64,000 nucleotides of DNA from Chitinophagales bacterium (GTDB taxonomy: Bacteria; Bacteroidota; Bacteroidia; Chitinophagales; Chitinophagaceae), in the NCBI GenBank assembly GCA_020636575.1, contig JACJXP010000002.1:62001-126000 (forward strand), read 5' to 3'. Under the pieces are notes generated by a model. That model worked only from the letters and a program-made list of their open reading frames with translations, had not been told where the DNA came from and made no database searches. This document shows, piece by piece, positions 61,819 to 64,000 of the stretch. The stretch's first letter is position 1. Each line of letters opens with the position of its first letter. The position numbers and the translations under genes were made by a program.

Positions 61819-64000
61819 TTAATTTTGATTTTCAAGTCCGCGGAAATCAACCGGCACAAGCCGGCTTACTCCCGGCTCCTGCATCGTAACTCCATAAATA
61901 ACATCCACTGCACTCATCGTCATTTTATTATGCGTAACGATAATAAACTGTGAGTTCTGGCTGAACTCACGGATCATATTTGTGAACTTGCCCACATTGG
62001 CATCATCCAAAGGAGCATCCACCTCATCCAGTATACAGAACGGAGCAGGTTTGATCAGGTAGATAGCAAACAAGAGTGCGGTTGCTGTCAGGGTTCTTTC
62101 CCCACCACTTAATTGTGTAAGCGAAGTGGGCCTTTTCCCTTTAGGTTTAGCAATAACATCAATACCTGTTTCAGCTATATTCTCAGGGTTTTCCAATACC
62201 AGGTCGCACTGATCATCTTCAGTAAAAAGTGTTTTAAATACTTTCTGGAAATTATCCCTGACAAGATGAAAAGTTTCCAGGAATTTTTGATTAGCTGTTG
62301 CTTCTACTTCTTCTATCGTTTTAAGTAAACTTTCCTTAGCATTGGTAAGATCCGTTTTTTGTTCCACTATAAAATCATACCGCTTCTTCATTTCTGTGAA
62401 TGCCTCAATAGCTGTAGGGTTAACTTCACCCAGATTTTCAAGACGCTTCTTCATCCGGTCGGCTTTTTCCTGTAACTCTTCTACAGGCACCTCTCCTGTT
62501 CTTGCCTCACCTAGAATATCTTCAATATTGATGCGAAACTCAACATTCATTCTCTCCTTCATTCCTGCTAACTGCAGCTTCAGTTCATTGAGCTTGTCTT
62601 TGATTGCTGCCAGTAAATGCTCAATGTTCTCCTTCTCTCTTACCTGGTGGCGGAGGGCACTTTCCTTTTCACTGATCTGGTTACGGAAGTTATAATAAGC
62701 CTGGTCGGCCTCATTCAGTTTCAACTCCTCTTCTTCCTTTTTCTTCATCATGCTGATCAAGGCCTCTTCCGTATCCTTAAGTAGTTGGGCAGATTCTTCA
62801 ATTGCCTTTGCCGTATCAGTTAATTGAACAGTATTTTGTTCTATTTGTAACTTAAGATCATTCAGTTGTTTGTCTTTAAAGTCAAGTTCCTGCTTTAAAC
62901 TATTGATCTTACTTTGTTGCCGGGTTACATTCAGGTTAAACTCGTTGAATTGTCTTGTGGCCTCATCATACTCCCCTGAGGCAGTTTGATACGTTTGTTC
63001 TGCTTCCGATAACCGGGTAGCATTTTCTTCAAGCAACTTTGTAAATTCTCCTAACTGATTCCTTACACCTTCGATGGAAAGATTGGTTTGCTCCATTTGT
63101 GCACCCAACTCACCAAGACGGGTCTGGCTGGTTGTTTGCAGCCCATGTAAATTTTCCAGTTTGTTATGGATCGAAAAGACTTCGTTTGTCAGTTGCTGGA
63201 TCTCTTTCTCCGTATCACGGATCGTTGTTTCCCGCAGATCTTCATTAAAAGCAATCACTTCATTATGTCTTGATTGTATTTTCGTCCGCAGCGCTTCTAC
63301 AACGATCTCTTGTGCAGCGATATCTTCCTGAAGCTTCTCCAGGTTCTTCACCCTTCCTATTTTCTTACCTTCAATTAAACCTGCACTCCCCCCTGTTAAT
63401 GAATATTTTCCTTTAACATACTTGCCACTTTTCTCTATTACAACAAACCCATTGCTATTTTGAAGGGCATCTTCATTATCGGCGATAAATACATTGCCCA
63501 ACAGATGCCGAGCCAGCATTTCATATTTCTGATCTACTTCTACAACACTCAATGCAGGTATAGCACCTTCCAGGTTATGGGTTGCTTCTGCAGGATTATG
63601 TTCAGTGAACTTATCAAGCAAAAAGAAATTGGCTTTTCCTTTTTTATTATCATTCAACAGGTGAACAGCCTGTAAACCTTCCTGCAGACCATTCACAACA
63701 TAATAACTAAGATATGGCTCCAGCACATTTTCAAGAGCTGTGCGGAATTCCTCTTTTACATACAAAACATCTGAAAGAATGGGTGCATGATAATTCCATT
63801 GCTCATTGTTATGCAGGAATTTCACGGAATCAGGATAACCTTCCATTGAATCGATCATGCTCTTTAACAGATCATGTTCATTCTTCTTGGCATCCAGTTT
63901 TCTGTTCTCTTCAGCCAGGTTATTCCTGAGATCATCCAATACAGCCTGTGTTTGCAGTATCTGTTCCTTCGTATTCTCCTGGTGTTGCTGCAACTGCTGC
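61819..64000 (-). CDS. smc: Chromosome partition protein SMC, partial (5' end beyond the right edge)
   Basis: This is the C-terminal ~727 residues of a condensin ATPase that compacts and segregates the chromosome. The visible part starts in the first coiled coil, then shows the hinge (about window residues 55-165: GYPDSVKFLHNNEQWNYHAP to the GGSAGLIEGKK region), the long second coiled coil, and the head domain with the signature LSGGERTLTATALLFAIY and Walker B PAPFCILDEVDAPLD, ending in the His-loop QFIIVTHNKMTMSAVD. The frame is open to base 64000 without an initiator, so the N-terminal Walker A half is outside the window. Confidence 0.95.
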   Translation of the reverse strand, partial: QQLQQHQENTKEQILQTQAVLDDLRNNLAEENRKLDAKKNEHDLLKSMIDSMEGYPDSVKFLHNNEQWNYHAPILSDVLYVKEEFRTALENVLEPYLSYYVVNGLQEGLQAVHLLNDNKKGKANFFLLDKFTEHNPAEATHNLEGAIPALSVVEVDQKYEMLARHLLGNVFIADNEDALQNSNGFVVIEKSGKYVKGKYSLTGGSAGLIEGKKIGRVKNLEKLQEDIAAQEIVVEALRTKIQSRHNEVIAFNEDLRETTIRDTEKEIQQLTNEVFSIHNKLENLHGLQTTSQTRLGELGAQMEQTNLSIEGVRNQLGEFTKLLEENATRLSEAEQTYQTASGEYDEATRQFNEFNLNVTRQQSKINSLKQELDFKDKQLNDLKLQIEQNTVQLTDTAKAIEESAQLLKDTEEALISMMKKKEEEELKLNEADQAYYNFRNQISEKESALRHQVREKENIEHLLAAIKDKLNELKLQLAGMKERMNVEFRINIEDILGEARTGEVPVEELQEKADRMKKRLENLGEVNPTAIEAFTEMKKRYDFIVEQKTDLTNAKESLLKTIEEVEATANQKFLETFHLVRDNFQKVFKTLFTEDDQCDLVLENPENIAETGIDVIAKPKGKRPTSLTQLSGGERTLTATALLFAIYLIKPAPFCILDEVDAPLDDANVGKFTNMIREFSQNSQFIIVTHNKMTMSAVDVIYGVTMQEPGVSRLVPVDFRGLENQN

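Noticed and set aside
1..64000. tRNA or rRNA genes, CRISPR arrays, insertion sequences, origin of replication
   Set aside because: No T-loop or acceptor patterns, direct-repeat arrays, transposase frames or DnaA-box clusters were recognised.

Overview
The window reads as a chromosomal segment of a Bacteroidota bacterium, most likely from the Chitinophagaceae or a close relative. The evidence is type IX secretion C-terminal sorting domains, DUF4270, GSCFA and DUF4382 proteins, a Bacteroidota-type ParC/ParE pair, an N-terminal-domain-only glycogen synthase next to panC, SPII lipoproteins ending in SC/AC, almost no Shine-Dalgarno sequences, and -7 elements of the TAnnTTTG type. rpsO shows the full TTTG-N19-TAnnTTTG promoter. 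No rRNA gene is present, so the family assignment is an inference. I found no tRNA, CRISPR array, transposase, integrase or phage gene.

Layout. 1-7 kb: a secreted type I pullulanase cut by the left edge, a GMC flavoprotein with its Tat-exported small subunit, a lamin-tail T9SS cargo protein whose sorting signal looks frameshifted, and a DUF4382 lipoprotein. 7-12 kb: an EF-G-like GTPase and three envelope or unknown proteins. 12-28.8 kb: housekeeping genes, namely dnaG, a CYTH protein, an M48 protease, plsY, prmA, pnp, rpsO, miaE, galM, GSCFA, HMG-CoA lyase, rlmB, metK, DUF4270 and a glycogen-synthase-like protein. 28.9-35.1 kb: a plus-strand run of panC, a YbhN-like membrane protein, rfaE2, ppk1, ppx and panB, joining pantothenate and polyphosphate metabolism. 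35-41 kb: a Gly-rich secreted protein, an ALDH7-type dehydrogenase, an OmpA/TSP3 outer-membrane protein and a subtilase.

41.14-42.69 kb is the one accessory-looking stretch. It holds two small genes separated by a long imperfect inverted repeat that starts at the stop codon of the first gene, and it is bracketed by two look-alike terminators. The first gene encodes an orphan EF-Tu domain III attached to an unrecognised helical N-terminal domain and has a strong GAC codon preference unlike its neighbours. This is the best candidate for something undescribed.

42.8-52.5 kb: a CX4CH cytochrome lipoprotein, accD, smpB, a secreted protein, a GlsB-type membrane protein, and a tightly packed operon parE - methyltransferase - DUF1835/DUF3658 - DUF4260 - parC. 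52.5-64 kb: lipoproteins and T9SS cargo, a 48-residue peptide gene, a small acidic protein with an unusually strong Shine-Dalgarno sequence, Xaa-Pro aminopeptidase, an Ig-like repeat lipoprotein, a rhodanese-thioredoxin fusion, a Ycf48-like propeller, a peroxiredoxin-like protein and the C-terminal part of SMC, cut by the right edge.

Most operons end in clear intrinsic terminators. Several of these hairpins, and some promoter elements, help to decide start codons that would otherwise be ambiguous (prmA, rlmB, the 14803-15249 gene and the peroxiredoxin).
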